Of a stretch of DNA of 64,000 nt, positions 27,528-37,576 are shown piece by piece. Both the position numbers and the translations under genes were made by a program. The notes below the pieces were generated by a model, which did no database searches, was not told the origin of the DNA, and worked only from the letters and a program-made list of their open reading frames with translations. The stretch comes from Leptotrichia sp. OH3620_COT-345 (GTDB lineage: Bacteria > Fusobacteriota > Fusobacteriia > Fusobacteriales > Leptotrichiaceae). Within the stretch, counting starts at the first letter, position 1, and every line of letters begins with the position of its first letter. The stretch is taken from contig NZ_RQYW01000002.1 of assembly GCF_003932895.1 (NCBI RefSeq), positions 1-64,000 of the forward strand, given 5' to 3'.

Positions 27528-28541
27528 TCAGCTTTTCTTTAAATTTTCGATTTCCTTTTCAAGATATTTTATCTTTTTCACCATATCCGGAACTTTTCCC
27601 ATAGACATTTTTATTCTTAAATCTTCCATATGCTCCCTCAAAGGATACCCCGACATTTTCTTTCCGTCGGAAACGTCATTTGTAACTCCCGATCTTGCAG
27701 CGATTACAACATTATTTCCTATTTTCAGATGCCCTGCCACTCCTACCTGACCCGCGAGAATAGTATTATTTCCCACTTCCACACTTCCGGAAATACCTGT
27801 CTGCGCTACAATAAAGCAGTTTTCACCAATAATGTCATTATGTGCAATATGGACAAGATTATCAATCTTAGTTCCTTTTTTTATTATCGTATCTCCAATA
27901 GTTCCTCTATCTATACATGTATTTGCACCTATTTCAACTTCATCTTCCAAAATAACATTTCCTATCTGTTCTATTTTCACATTATTTCCATTTACTTTAA
28001 CAAAACCGAAGCCGTCAGAACCTATAACCGCACCGGGCTGAATTATAGACCCGTTTCCTATTTTTGTAAATTCTCTTATTGTCACATTGGAATAAATAAT
28101 ACAGTTATCTCCTATTTCAGCTCCTTCAAATATGGAAACATTAGGATAAATAACGGTGTTTTTTCCTATTTTCACATTATGTCCTATATATGTGTTTATT
28201 TTAGACACATTTGCCGTCGGGTCTATTTCCGATGAAATTTCTATCTGTTTTTCAAAAGACTTTATTTTCGGTTTAAAATAATTAAGTAATATCGGCATAA
28301 GCTCTCTCGGATTGTTTTTTACAATAATATAAGTTCTGTTCCCAGGAAGCTCTTTCAAAGGAGGAACTATTATTGCTCCTGCATTGCATTTATCAATACT
28401 TTTCAACATTTTTTCATCTGCTGCAAAAGTAAGTTCATTTTCTGTAGAATGAAAAAAAGGTGATAATCTGAGAAAACTCAAATTATCGTCTCCTTTTATT
28501 TCACCTTTTATTAATGCAGCTACTTCTTTAATATTATACAT
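27528..28541 (-). CDS. lpxD: UDP-3-O-acylglucosamine N-acyltransferase
   Basis: The start is taken at ATG 28541, eight bases after AAGG. LpxD adds the second acyl chain in lipid A synthesis. The N-terminal domain (uridine-binding) is followed by a left-handed beta-helix of hexapeptide repeats, including IGHNVKIGKNTVIYPNV, GAVIGSDGFGFV and VHIAHNDIIGENC with the catalytic His. A C-terminal helix closes it. The length of 337 is normal. It shows that the organism makes lipid A. Its usual neighbour bamA is separated from it here by an acetyltransferase gene. Confidence 0.95.
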   Translation of the reverse strand: MYNIKEVAALIKGEIKGDDNLSFLRLSPFFHSTENELTFAADEKMLKSIDKCNAGAIIVPPLKELPGNRTYIIVKNNPRELMPILLNYFKPKIKSFEKQIEISSEIDPTANVSKINTYIGHNVKIGKNTVIYPNVSIFEGAEIGDNCIIYSNVTIREFTKIGNGSIIQPGAVIGSDGFGFVKVNGNNVKIEQIGNVILEDEVEIGANTCIDRGTIGDTIIKKGTKIDNLVHIAHNDIIGENCFIVAQTGISGSVEVGNNTILAGQVGVAGHLKIGNNVVIAARSGVTNDVSDGKKMSGYPLREHMEDLRIKMSMGKVPDMVKKIKYLEKEIENLKKS

Positions 28542-28599
28542 AAAGATTCCTTCCCGCATATTTTTATATACATTTTTATTAAATTCATTAAAATAAAAT

Positions 28600-29133
28600 T
28601 TAATGTTCTGTTAAATCTATCCAATATCGCTGTATGGCAATCCCGTCCTTAATAACTTCGTTTTCCAATACACCGCCGTTTTTGATTATTGATTTTGCAG
28701 AGCCGATATTATTTCTGTCACAAGTAAGTAAAACTTTGTATATTTCGAGTTTTCTGCATTCCCGCAAAGCTAATGAAATCATGGCAGTTGCATATCCTTT
28801 ACGCCTTTCTGTCGGACGGATTCCGTCTGCAATATGTCCGCCTGTATACAGTAACTCCTCTGTTAAGTAATGACGGATATTAACGGCACCGACAAAAATG
28901 TTTCTGTCTGTATCCAGACAGAACAGAGTTGTATCAGGAACGCGTCCGTCTGGTGTTTCTTCTTTTATTTCTAGGTTTTCAAGATAATAATCGAAATCAT
29001 GAAAGTCATTTCGGAAAATCATCCGCGGTGAGTGATTGGTCCTGTTTTCCTCAATATCCTTCTTCCATTCTTCAAGCATATCAAACAGCTGTTCCTTGTA
29101 TTCATAGGATAATTTTACCAGTTTTATGTTCAT
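28600..29133 (-). CDS. GNAT family acetyltransferase (probable recent insertion)
   Basis: The 177-residue protein has the GNAT acetyl-CoA-binding motif, with the Q/RxxGxG/A pattern in RRKGYATAMISLAL, and a C-terminal NGGVLENEV strand typical of the family. The substrate is unknown; relatives act on amino groups of small molecules or proteins. Its base composition is visibly higher in G+C than all neighbours (for example GATCC, CCGCGG and CGGACGG words), and it sits between bamA and lpxD, which are normally adjacent. Both points suggest acquisition from another lineage. Confidence 0.85.
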   Translation of the reverse strand: MNIKLVKLSYEYKEQLFDMLEEWKKDIEENRTNHSPRMIFRNDFHDFDYYLENLEIKEETPDGRVPDTTLFCLDTDRNIFVGAVNIRHYLTEELLYTGGHIADGIRPTERRKGYATAMISLALRECRKLEIYKVLLTCDRNNIGSAKSIIKNGGVLENEVIKDGIAIQRYWIDLTEH

Positions 29134-29228
29134 CTAAGACCAAATCCTCTCAAATTTTAATTTTTTTATAAAAAATTTAAACTGAAGAATATTTTATAAT
29201 TTTTTCTTATAACTTAAAATACCGTATT

Positions 29229-31298
29229 TTAGAATGTCTGACCGAAGCTGAAGTAGAATTTTCCTCCTGTTTTTGTTCCGCCTTTTACTTCAGGGTCAAG
29301 AGGCCATCCATAGTCAAATCTTAACGGACCTATAGGAGTATTAAGTCTTAATCCCACTCCCACACCTTTTTTAAGGTCAGCAAAGTTATTAGCATTTTTT
29401 CTGTCAGGAGAATATACTTTTTTTCCATTTACTGTAGTAACATTCTGCCATGCATTACCTATATCGAAAAATGCCACTAACTGTATATGTTTATTTATTT
29501 GTGTTCTATTTTCCACTGTTGCATGGAATTTATTAAATCCGTCATATTTTCCATAATCGTATCCTCTTAATGTTTCCGCTCCCCCTATGCTGAATCTTAA
29601 TGCCTCAGGTGTTCCGCTTCCTGTAGATCCCCAGACCACTCTGTATGCCATTACGTTTTTATCTTTAAAGAATGTTCTGTGATATCCTCTTAAATCTGCT
29701 TCAAACTGACTATATTTTCTTGAATCTTTTACTAAATCTCCGTATTCATATGCCAATGTCGAATAAATTCCTTTTGTAGGATTAAATGCATTATCTCTCG
29801 AATCATATATTAATGACGGTGAAATTGCTATAAGATTATATTTGTCATTAATCTTTTTTGAGCCTAAAATTTCTTTATAATGATCATATCTTAATGAACC
29901 TCTTACATATATCTTATCATTTAAACCTTTTCCGATAGTCCATCTTGTTCCTACTTTTCTTACTTTTTCGACTTCATCAGCCACCGCATCGTCATTAGCA
30001 GTTTCTTTCCAGTAAATCGCTCCTCCTCCTTGCACCCTTTCAGTTCCTCTGATCCAAGGATCAAAGAGACTTATTTCAAATGTTTTGTCTCCTTTATTGG
30101 ATGCCTCTATATTAAAAGCCGCTTCCTGCCCTTTCCCCAAGAAATTGGAGTCGGAAAGCTTAATCCCTCCTACAAGCCCCACTGATGTACCATAAGATAT
30201 ACTTCCGTTTATAGTAGTTGTCGGTCTTTCTTCCACAAGAAATTCAACCACTCTTGCATTAGGATCATTTTCTTTGCCGCTTAAAACAGGTTCTATAGAA
30301 GTAAATATACCTGTTCTGTAAAGTTCTCTTATTGTAGCTTCTACATTTTTCATCTCAAAAACTTCTCCCGGTTTTACTGACTGGGATCTTTCAAATATAT
30401 AAGGCTGTGTTCTCAGTTTTGAAGATCTCTCACTCGATCTTTCGTTATCTTTTTTAGATGCCACTTTTTTAAATGAAACTGAATCTACAATTCCTTCAGT
30501 AAGTTCAATATTTATATCTCCTGCAGGACTTACCGCTATAGTTTCAATTCTGGCAAGAGAATATCCAGCCTGGTTATAATGTTTTATAATTCCGTTTCTA
30601 TCAGGATCAAGTAAATTTCCGTTTAAAATTTCCCCTTCTTTTATGCCTAACGCCTTTTTCAGTTCTTCCTGAGTAAATAACGTATTTCCTTTTACCGTTA
30701 TGCTCTGCACTGTCGGATTTTCTTCTACAAGATATACTACAGAAATCGTATTATCGGTTTTTCTGTCGACTTTAGGCTCAACACTCGAAAAATAACCTGA
30801 CTGGAAAATTTTTGCAGCTCCATCGATTGCTTCCTGTGGAGTAAAATATTCCCCTTCCTTTACAGGTACATCTTTCAGGAAATCCTGCTTATTAAGAGTC
30901 TGTATACCTGATATATCAACACTTGAAACTTTAAATTCCGTTTTTTGATTCAAATCTTCAGCAGACTCTTCCCTTTTAGCAAGTTCTAATGCATTCCCCG
31001 CTTCATCCACTTCAATCATAAGATTTACAGTTTCTCCTTCGATTTTCGGATATACATTTACATTTGAAATATAGCTTAATCTTTTTAATGCCAGATATAT
31101 GTCGCTTAAACTTTTATTTGAATACACTTCTCCTGATCTAACAGGCAATTTTTCCAAAAGAAAGTCTTCAGGTAACTGATTCAAATGTGAAAATTGAATT
31201 GTCCCCACTCTTAAATCTTTTCCTTCAGCCATTACTAATCCGCTCATTGATAAAAACAGCGTAGCTGTCACTATTAAAGCGTAAATTTTTCTTTTCAT
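29229..31298 (-). CDS. bamA: outer membrane protein assembly factor BamA
   Basis: The 689-residue Omp85 protein inserts beta-barrel proteins into the outer membrane. A signal peptide (to about residue 24, ending VMA) is followed by POTRA repeats up to about residue 350, seen as repeated GN/G-xLFxxxEL and YxxxGYSLARIE-like patterns. The C-terminal barrel has the typical RGY motif (ETLRGYDYGK) and a final aromatic, QTF. It lies 15 bases after tamB in one transcription unit. Confidence 0.93.
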   Translation of the reverse strand: MKRKIYALIVTATLFLSMSGLVMAEGKDLRVGTIQFSHLNQLPEDFLLEKLPVRSGEVYSNKSLSDIYLALKRLSYISNVNVYPKIEGETVNLMIEVDEAGNALELAKREESAEDLNQKTEFKVSSVDISGIQTLNKQDFLKDVPVKEGEYFTPQEAIDGAAKIFQSGYFSSVEPKVDRKTDNTISVVYLVEENPTVQSITVKGNTLFTQEELKKALGIKEGEILNGNLLDPDRNGIIKHYNQAGYSLARIETIAVSPAGDINIELTEGIVDSVSFKKVASKKDNERSSERSSKLRTQPYIFERSQSVKPGEVFEMKNVEATIRELYRTGIFTSIEPVLSGKENDPNARVVEFLVEERPTTTINGSISYGTSVGLVGGIKLSDSNFLGKGQEAAFNIEASNKGDKTFEISLFDPWIRGTERVQGGGAIYWKETANDDAVADEVEKVRKVGTRWTIGKGLNDKIYVRGSLRYDHYKEILGSKKINDKYNLIAISPSLIYDSRDNAFNPTKGIYSTLAYEYGDLVKDSRKYSQFEADLRGYHRTFFKDKNVMAYRVVWGSTGSGTPEALRFSIGGAETLRGYDYGKYDGFNKFHATVENRTQINKHIQLVAFFDIGNAWQNVTTVNGKKVYSPDRKNANNFADLKKGVGVGLRLNTPIGPLRFDYGWPLDPEVKGGTKTGGKFYFSFGQTF

Positions 31299-31313
31299 TA
31301 TTTCCTCCCTGAA

Positions 31314-34300
31314 TTATTTAGTTAAAATGTCTAATTTCTTTTTTCGAAATATTTTTCTCATCAGATCTCTGAATGTATCCGCTCTTGCTGAAAAATCAAC
31401 TCCGATATAGTAATTCATTTCATTTTTTATATTTCTTATATTTGAACCGTAGTTTATAGACTTTTCACTTCTTTTCGTAACTGTTTCTCCCCCTATTTTT
31501 ATTTCAAAACCGTTAAATACGTTATAATTTACCCATGCATTATATCCTAAAGGATTTGATGTATTTGTTTCTTTATCTTTCGCTTGGAAAGGAAACTTCA
31601 CTTCCAGATTCCAGAACCATTTATCCTTATACAGATTATCCTGTATATATAATGTCGTTGCTCCACTGTATTTCCCGGTATTTTCCGACTTCTGAAAATC
31701 TGTTTTTACAGATACATTTGTCAGTCCCAATGTTTCTCCAATTTTATCAGTTACCGGAGAAAAAATCAACTGATTTAATGTAGTATTCAGAAGAGAGCCT
31801 ATTACCACCGCTCCATCCTGAGATGTTCCACCCTGACTGTTTTCATTACCCTGCCCTGTCGTATTAAAGGCAAGAAGAGATAAAATTTGTTCTTTTGCAA
31901 GTCCCGAATCGGATTTAAAAACCAAATTCGCATCTTTTAAATAACTGTTCATGGAAATTTCTATTCTTTCACCGTTTATTGAAGTATTTGCCTGAAAAAT
32001 TATAAAAGGATTCATGTCTGCTACTGTCGCCAAAGGATCCGTAAATCTGATTTCAACATTTTCCAGATTAAATTTATTATTATTCAATACAAATGAACCT
32101 TTTTTCAACGTATAGTTCCCTAATAGGTTGACATTACCCGAATCATAGAATATTCTGCTTCCCCCGACTATTTCTCCTCTTATATTTTTTACAAGACTTA
32201 CATTCTGTATATTTAATTTTAAATCTTTTGTCGTATGTATATTTATATCTACAGTATATTGTTTTACAATTTTGTCGATTACTTCTTCTATTATACCTTC
32301 TACTATTGTTTTTTCTTTCAACTGTTTTTCCTGAGCTTCTTGGGAAAGTTCCTGCTTTTCCCCTCCAAAATCAGGTATCTCCCTTATTTCTCCCGAATTT
32401 ACTGTCAAATTCCCAAACAGATTATTTTCAGTAAATTTGACATCCCCACTTAAAATGAGGTCTATTCCTGTTCCGTATCTTACTCCGACTTTATTTAAAT
32501 CGGCATTCAACTCAAATTTTCCTAACTCAAGTCTTTTCGTCCTCATAAAATCAGGCGGAATACTTGGGACATCAAGATCTCCATCAACTTTAAATGTTCC
32601 TCCGTTATATCCTCCATCAAGACGATTAACATTCAACTTTCTATTCACGACATTTATATCAGCATTTATATTTTCTACATTCGTAAGTTTATCCTTTGTT
32701 TTGTAATAAAAACTGTCAAGCAGCACTTTCCCGGTAGTCTGTTCATTTGAAAAAACTATATCTATATCGGCAACTCCTGAAGCTTTTTCAACGTCTTTTC
32801 CCACTTCGAGAAATGCTAAATTAAAGTCTTTTGCAAGAACCGACATATTATACTGAATAGGTACAAAATCAAGGTATCCGTTTATAAGTAAAGGATTTTT
32901 TTCATATTCAAGATAAAACTGTCCTATATTGACTCCTTTATTATTCGCCTGTATGTCTACATCAAGATTATCCACAGGAAATCCGCTAAGTACAAGTTTA
33001 TCCGACTTTATTTTCAAATCAGTAAAAAATTCTTCAGGTTTTCCTTTTAAAATAAAGTTTAAATCAATATCACCACTGTATCCTTTTTCTTTCAAATCCT
33101 GAACTGAATCCAAAGTAAATTTCTGATTTTCAAGTTTGTAGTCTATATCTATGTTTTCTAAATCAAACTTGGTATTTGTCCTGAACAGTTCCTCTCCGTT
33201 ATCTCCATACAATGTAAATTCTTTTATATCAAAAGTCCCGTATTTAAAGAGTTTATCCACATTTCCGTCTGAATATTCCATCTGTGCCGTTACTTGAGGA
33301 AGCTTAAAACTTTTATAACTTATATTATCAAAAATTACCTTTCCGGTCAAATCAAATTTATTTAAGTCACCCTTCAAATTAAGAACCGAAGAAGTTCCGA
33401 AAGTCAGATCTTTAAATTCAAACAGTTCAGGTATATCAGGCTCATTAAGATTGAGTACTATATCTGCAAGTCCTGTTTTTAAATCATACATTCCTCCTAT
33501 ACTGTTTTTTCTCAACTTAAAATCCATAAAATTAAGTACACTGTTTCTTATATCTACAGTCCCTCCTGTATCCCCTATATATTTGGAATGTATTGTAGTT
33601 TTTGCAGGAAGCATAGTTATATTTCCAGAAAGATTATCAAGTTTACCGCTTAAATTCGCAGTCAGACTATCTATATAGACATTAACTTCGGGCTGCACAG
33701 TATTGTATAAAACATAATTATTTAAACTCGAATTTATAGTCATATTCCCTGTTTTTAAATTATACTGTCCCCTTGCACTTAGTTTTCCGTTATGTAAATC
33801 TACAATATTTAAAATATTGTTTCTTATATCCAATTCTCCTGTTACATTTTTAAATCTCTGGTATCCTAACCACAACTCTTCCATTTTAGCATTTACATCT
33901 AAGTTTAGACTTAGTAAATTTCTTATTTTCCCCTTAGCATAAAGCTCTTCATATTCTATAATATACCGTCCGAAAGAGCTGTATATACTATAATTTCCAC
34001 TGAGCTTATCAGATTTCCCGCTTATATGCATATTCAGAGATACGGGAAGCCTTGCAGTGTCAAGTCCTTTTAACTTATAGCCATACTGTCTTAGCAACTT
34101 CGCGACATCAAAAGATGAATATTTTCCCGAAGTAACTGTATAAGAGTGATACATCTCTTTTGTAGTGCTTCCTCTGACACCTACCGTTTGTCCTCCTGTA
34201 TTTATATCGGCATTTACATTATAAGCTTTCTCTGTTATTACAATCTGCCCATTTATACTGTCGAAATATTTGTTCTGTCTACTTTTCAATTTTGCATTTA

Positions 34301-35909
34301 TAACCCCTGACTCAACTATACCTTTTGTCCCGAAATCAAGCACAAGATTTTTTATATCGGGATTCACTTCATATGACCGTCCTTCGTATTTTAAACCGAT
34401 GTAGTCTTTTCCTTTCGCATTTACCGTCATCAACTTTTTTAAAGGAACTATTATAAAATTTCCGTTTATTTTGGAGGATGTAAAATTCCCCTTTATATTG
34501 TTATTATTATCTATATTTCCCGTTCCTATTATTCTACCTATTTCATAATCGGAACCTTCATTTACAATTATATAATCTCCACTTCCATTTTTTTCTTTCA
34601 CATTATATATAAATTTTCCGCTACTTATATGATTTTTTATTTTAAATCCACCTATTGTTTCGTCAAAATAAAATTTTGTATTTCTGACGGTCAATATCTG
34701 ATTTCTTGTCATTGCTATTTCAGTTTCCAAATCTCTGAAATTATATCCTGCGAGTTCTATTCCTGAAGAAGAAAATTTACCTTGCAGTTCCGTTTCTTTA
34801 GATTTTGTATCTATATTTACATCCAAATTCCCTGTCACTTTTCCTGTAGCCTTTATTTTTGCTTCTTTAAAAAGTTTATACTTGGCGATTTCCTCAAAAG
34901 GAGTATTTTTTGCATTTAATTTAAAAGTCAGTATTCCTTTGTCAATATCCGAATCCAGTCTGAATGTCAGAGGATTGTCATCAAAGTTTTTTAAGGCATC
35001 TACGGAAACTGTATTTTTTTTCATTTCAATTACTGCATCTGCATTTTCAATATCTCCGTCATAATCCTCATAGAAAACTGTTCCATTTTTTACAATCAAC
35101 TTTCCTTCAGCCTTTATTTTTTTTTCGGAGTTTCCGTCACTTAAACTGAGCGTTCCGTTTAACAGTCCTTTTTTTACTTTTATCATATCAAGAGGCACAT
35201 ATTGTCCAAGTTCTTCATTTATATTAATATCTTTAAATATAAAACTCAAGTTAAACTCTTTTTTACTCACATCACTATTTTTTTTTATATCAAACAATGA
35301 TTTGAACGATTCTCTGTTATTCACAAGCTGTCCAAGCTTTATTCCTATTTTTTCCTGTCCATTCCCGTTTCCTTCCGCTTCCAAATAAAAACCTCTTGAT
35401 TTGGAAATATCCAGATACCCCGACACATTATCCAATTTTTTTTCTATTTTCTTTTCAAAACTTATATCCGAATAATGAAGTACTGAATTATGCACATATA
35501 TTTTCCCTATTCTGCTTACTCTGTCTATGTTTTTTTTATTCGGATCCCCAGGAGGAAGAATATTGAACATATTAAATTTATTGTTTTTATATCTTTCCAA
35601 AAATATTTCTCCTTTATACGCATCTACTCTGGGTAATCTTGAAGGAAGCATTAAGTTTACCGTAGCCGTAGCTTTTTCAGCTTTTATTACTACATTTCCC
35701 GTCTGATCTTTAATTATAAGATTATCTATACTGATTTTACTGAAACCATTCAATTCCACTTTATCAAATTCCACATTCAATCCTGTATTTTTCAAAATTT
35801 TCTGTAAATTCCCCTTAAAATTGTTTGTGGAAATATAAGCTTTTAATAAAAATAGAGATAATAAAAGAGGAACAAATACAAATAAGCTTTTTTTTAAATA
35901 TTTATTCAT
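31314..35909 (-). CDS. tamB: TamB-like inter-membrane lipid transport protein
   Basis: 1531 residues with one N-terminal membrane anchor (about 8-26), a very long region of repetitive beta strands, and a C-terminal DUF490/TamB domain (about 1190-1500: EIVGGSRIFYDSGNVNLLG, FTDPLATVADMNPFI). TamB-type proteins form a hydrophobic groove bridging the membranes and work with an Omp85 partner in moving phospholipids. It is encoded directly before bamA. No separate TamA is seen, so BamA or a distant gene is likely its partner. Confidence 0.88.
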   Translation of the reverse strand: MNKYLKKSLFVFVPLLLSLFLLKAYISTNNFKGNLQKILKNTGLNVEFDKVELNGFSKISIDNLIIKDQTGNVVIKAEKATATVNLMLPSRLPRVDAYKGEIFLERYKNNKFNMFNILPPGDPNKKNIDRVSRIGKIYVHNSVLHYSDISFEKKIEKKLDNVSGYLDISKSRGFYLEAEGNGNGQEKIGIKLGQLVNNRESFKSLFDIKKNSDVSKKEFNLSFIFKDININEELGQYVPLDMIKVKKGLLNGTLSLSDGNSEKKIKAEGKLIVKNGTVFYEDYDGDIENADAVIEMKKNTVSVDALKNFDDNPLTFRLDSDIDKGILTFKLNAKNTPFEEIAKYKLFKEAKIKATGKVTGNLDVNIDTKSKETELQGKFSSSGIELAGYNFRDLETEIAMTRNQILTVRNTKFYFDETIGGFKIKNHISSGKFIYNVKEKNGSGDYIIVNEGSDYEIGRIIGTGNIDNNNNIKGNFTSSKINGNFIIVPLKKLMTVNAKGKDYIGLKYEGRSYEVNPDIKNLVLDFGTKGIVESGVINAKLKSRQNKYFDSINGQIVITEKAYNVNADINTGGQTVGVRGSTTKEMYHSYTVTSGKYSSFDVAKLLRQYGYKLKGLDTARLPVSLNMHISGKSDKLSGNYSIYSSFGRYIIEYEELYAKGKIRNLLSLNLDVNAKMEELWLGYQRFKNVTGELDIRNNILNIVDLHNGKLSARGQYNLKTGNMTINSSLNNYVLYNTVQPEVNVYIDSLTANLSGKLDNLSGNITMLPAKTTIHSKYIGDTGGTVDIRNSVLNFMDFKLRKNSIGGMYDLKTGLADIVLNLNEPDIPELFEFKDLTFGTSSVLNLKGDLNKFDLTGKVIFDNISYKSFKLPQVTAQMEYSDGNVDKLFKYGTFDIKEFTLYGDNGEELFRTNTKFDLENIDIDYKLENQKFTLDSVQDLKEKGYSGDIDLNFILKGKPEEFFTDLKIKSDKLVLSGFPVDNLDVDIQANNKGVNIGQFYLEYEKNPLLINGYLDFVPIQYNMSVLAKDFNLAFLEVGKDVEKASGVADIDIVFSNEQTTGKVLLDSFYYKTKDKLTNVENINADINVVNRKLNVNRLDGGYNGGTFKVDGDLDVPSIPPDFMRTKRLELGKFELNADLNKVGVRYGTGIDLILSGDVKFTENNLFGNLTVNSGEIREIPDFGGEKQELSQEAQEKQLKEKTIVEGIIEEVIDKIVKQYTVDINIHTTKDLKLNIQNVSLVKNIRGEIVGGSRIFYDSGNVNLLGNYTLKKGSFVLNNNKFNLENVEIRFTDPLATVADMNPFIIFQANTSINGERIEISMNSYLKDANLVFKSDSGLAKEQILSLLAFNTTGQGNENSQGGTSQDGAVVIGSLLNTTLNQLIFSPVTDKIGETLGLTNVSVKTDFQKSENTGKYSGATTLYIQDNLYKDKWFWNLEVKFPFQAKDKETNTSNPLGYNAWVNYNVFNGFEIKIGGETVTKRSEKSINYGSNIRNIKNEMNYYIGVDFSARADTFRDLMRKIFRKKKLDILTK

Positions 35910-35938
35910 CTATTACCTACCTCCGTTCTATTTTATTT

Positions 35939-36796
35939 CTATTCAAATTCAATATCCATAAGTCCGACTATTCTTGCCAAATCTTCATAATCAAAAAAAT
36001 CAATCTCGATTTTTCCTTGCTTCTGTATATTTCCTCTTATATAAACTTTCGTTTCAAAAAATTCTCTCAGTTTATTTTCTAAAAATATTTTTTCATTGTT
36101 TTTTTCATCATATTCTTCATAATTCTGATTAATATCCTGTTTATACAATTTTACATCATTTTCATTATTTTTTTCTTTTTTTTCGAAATTTTTATTAACT
36201 TTTTTCGTATAATTTTTTACAATTCTTTCAGTTTCTCTGACAGAGTACTTTTTTTCAATTATTTTATATGCCAAATCTTCTATTTTTTCACTTTCCTGAA
36301 TACTCAGCAGTGTCCTTGCATGTCCGTAAGACAACTCATTTTTTTTTACCATTTCTTTTACCGTTTCAGGTAATTTTAAAATTCTCGTCTTATTTGAAAT
36401 AGACGACCTTGTTTTCCCCAGTTTTTCAGCCAGTCTTTCCTGAGTATACCCGTAAACTTCCATAAGCATAATATACGATTCAGCTTCTTCTATAGGATTC
36501 AGATTTTCCCTTTGAATATTTTCAAGCACTGAAATTTCATAACTTTTAGAATTCCCTGCATCCATCTTTATAACCTGCACGGTTTTCATTCCTAAATCCC
36601 TACATGCTCGATATCGTCTTTCTCCTGCTATTATTTCATATTTCCCCGTATCAAGCTTTCTGACTACTATTGGCTGTATAAGACCGTTATTTTTTATAGA
36701 TATTTTCAATTCTTCCATTTTTTCATCATCAAAATATTTTCTCGGCTGATTACTGTTAGTAATTATTTTATCTATATCCAAAGCCAGTAATTTCAT
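35939..36796 (-). CDS. parB: chromosome-partitioning protein ParB
   Basis: The 285-residue ParB/Spo0J family protein. The N-terminal CTPase/ParB box is seen as NSNQPRKYFDD, GLIQPIVVRKLD and AGERRYRACRDLG. A helix-turn-helix (YTQERLAEKLGKTRSSISNK) and HARTLLSI follow. The C-terminus (about 250-285) is the dimerisation domain. It binds parS sites near the origin. It lies 27 bases after rsmG, in the common order mnmG-rsmG-par, but no parA is present here. Confidence 0.93.
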   Translation of the reverse strand: MKLLALDIDKIITNSNQPRKYFDDEKMEELKISIKNNGLIQPIVVRKLDTGKYEIIAGERRYRACRDLGMKTVQVIKMDAGNSKSYEISVLENIQRENLNPIEEAESYIMLMEVYGYTQERLAEKLGKTRSSISNKTRILKLPETVKEMVKKNELSYGHARTLLSIQESEKIEDLAYKIIEKKYSVRETERIVKNYTKKVNKNFEKKEKNNENDVKLYKQDINQNYEEYDEKNNEKIFLENKLREFFETKVYIRGNIQKQGKIEIDFFDYEDLARIVGLMDIEFE

Positions 36797-36823
36797 TTTT
36801 TTCCTTTCATGTTAAAACAATCT

Positions 36824-37573
36824 TTACAAAGGTTTTTTTGCAGGTATTCCTGTTTTTCTCGGATATTTAGTGTCAGTTTTCTTTATTTTCCTTATTCCAA
36901 ATATAATTCTCTCATCACCGCATTCAGGAAGAGAAAGTTTATATATGTCTTCAACTGATGAATTTAAAATTTTCAGAGCATTTTCAGACTCTTCCAATTC
37001 ATTTAAATTAAGTTTCTGAGGGAGAAATCTTCCTCCTGTTTTCACAAAAGGTATCATATATTCAAGTATAACTCTTAAATTTGCGACTCCTCTGCAAAGA
37101 GCGATATCAAAAGTTTCTCTATTTCCGTTTATCAATTCTTCAGCTCTTTCAAAACTTGTCTTCACATTTTTCAGTTGAAGTTTTTCAACTACTTCGTTTA
37201 TAAAATCTATTTTTTTCCTCACCGAATCCACAAGAAGAAATTCTTTTTCGGGATAATAAATTGCAAGCACAAGCCCCGGAAAACCTGCACCTGTACCTAT
37301 ATCTACAAGTTTTTTTTCATCTTTTCCTATTATTTTCGTCAAAAGAAGAGAATCTACAAAATGTTTTTCTGCCATTCCTTTTTTATCTCTTATTGCAGTA
37401 AGATTCACAACCTTATTTTTTTCATAAAGAAAGTTTAAAAACTCTGTCATTTTATCAATTCTATCATTTTCTACAGAAATTTCCGATTTTAAAAGCAAAT
37501 TACAGAAATAATCTTTAATATTTTCTTTCATTTCAACTGTTTCAATACTTTTCATAACTTCCCATACTTTCAA
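36824..37573 (-). CDS. rsmG: 16S rRNA (guanine527-N7)-methyltransferase
   Basis: RsmG methylates the N7 of G527 in 16S rRNA with S-adenosylmethionine. Signatures are NKVVNLTAIRD, HFVDSLLL, LVDIGTGAGFPGLVLAI (SAM-binding) and a C-terminal KYPRKTGIPAKKPL. The frame begins with TTG at 37573, three bases after the mnmG stop; ATG at 37555 or 37531 are alternative starts, and none has a strong site. It is translationally close to mnmG. Confidence 0.94.
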   Translation of the reverse strand: MKVWEVMKSIETVEMKENIKDYFCNLLLKSEISVENDRIDKMTEFLNFLYEKNKVVNLTAIRDKKGMAEKHFVDSLLLTKIIGKDEKKLVDIGTGAGFPGLVLAIYYPEKEFLLVDSVRKKIDFINEVVEKLQLKNVKTSFERAEELINGNRETFDIALCRGVANLRVILEYMIPFVKTGGRFLPQKLNLNELEESENALKILNSSVEDIYKLSLPECGDERIIFGIRKIKKTDTKYPRKTGIPAKKPL

Positions 37574-37576
37574 TTT

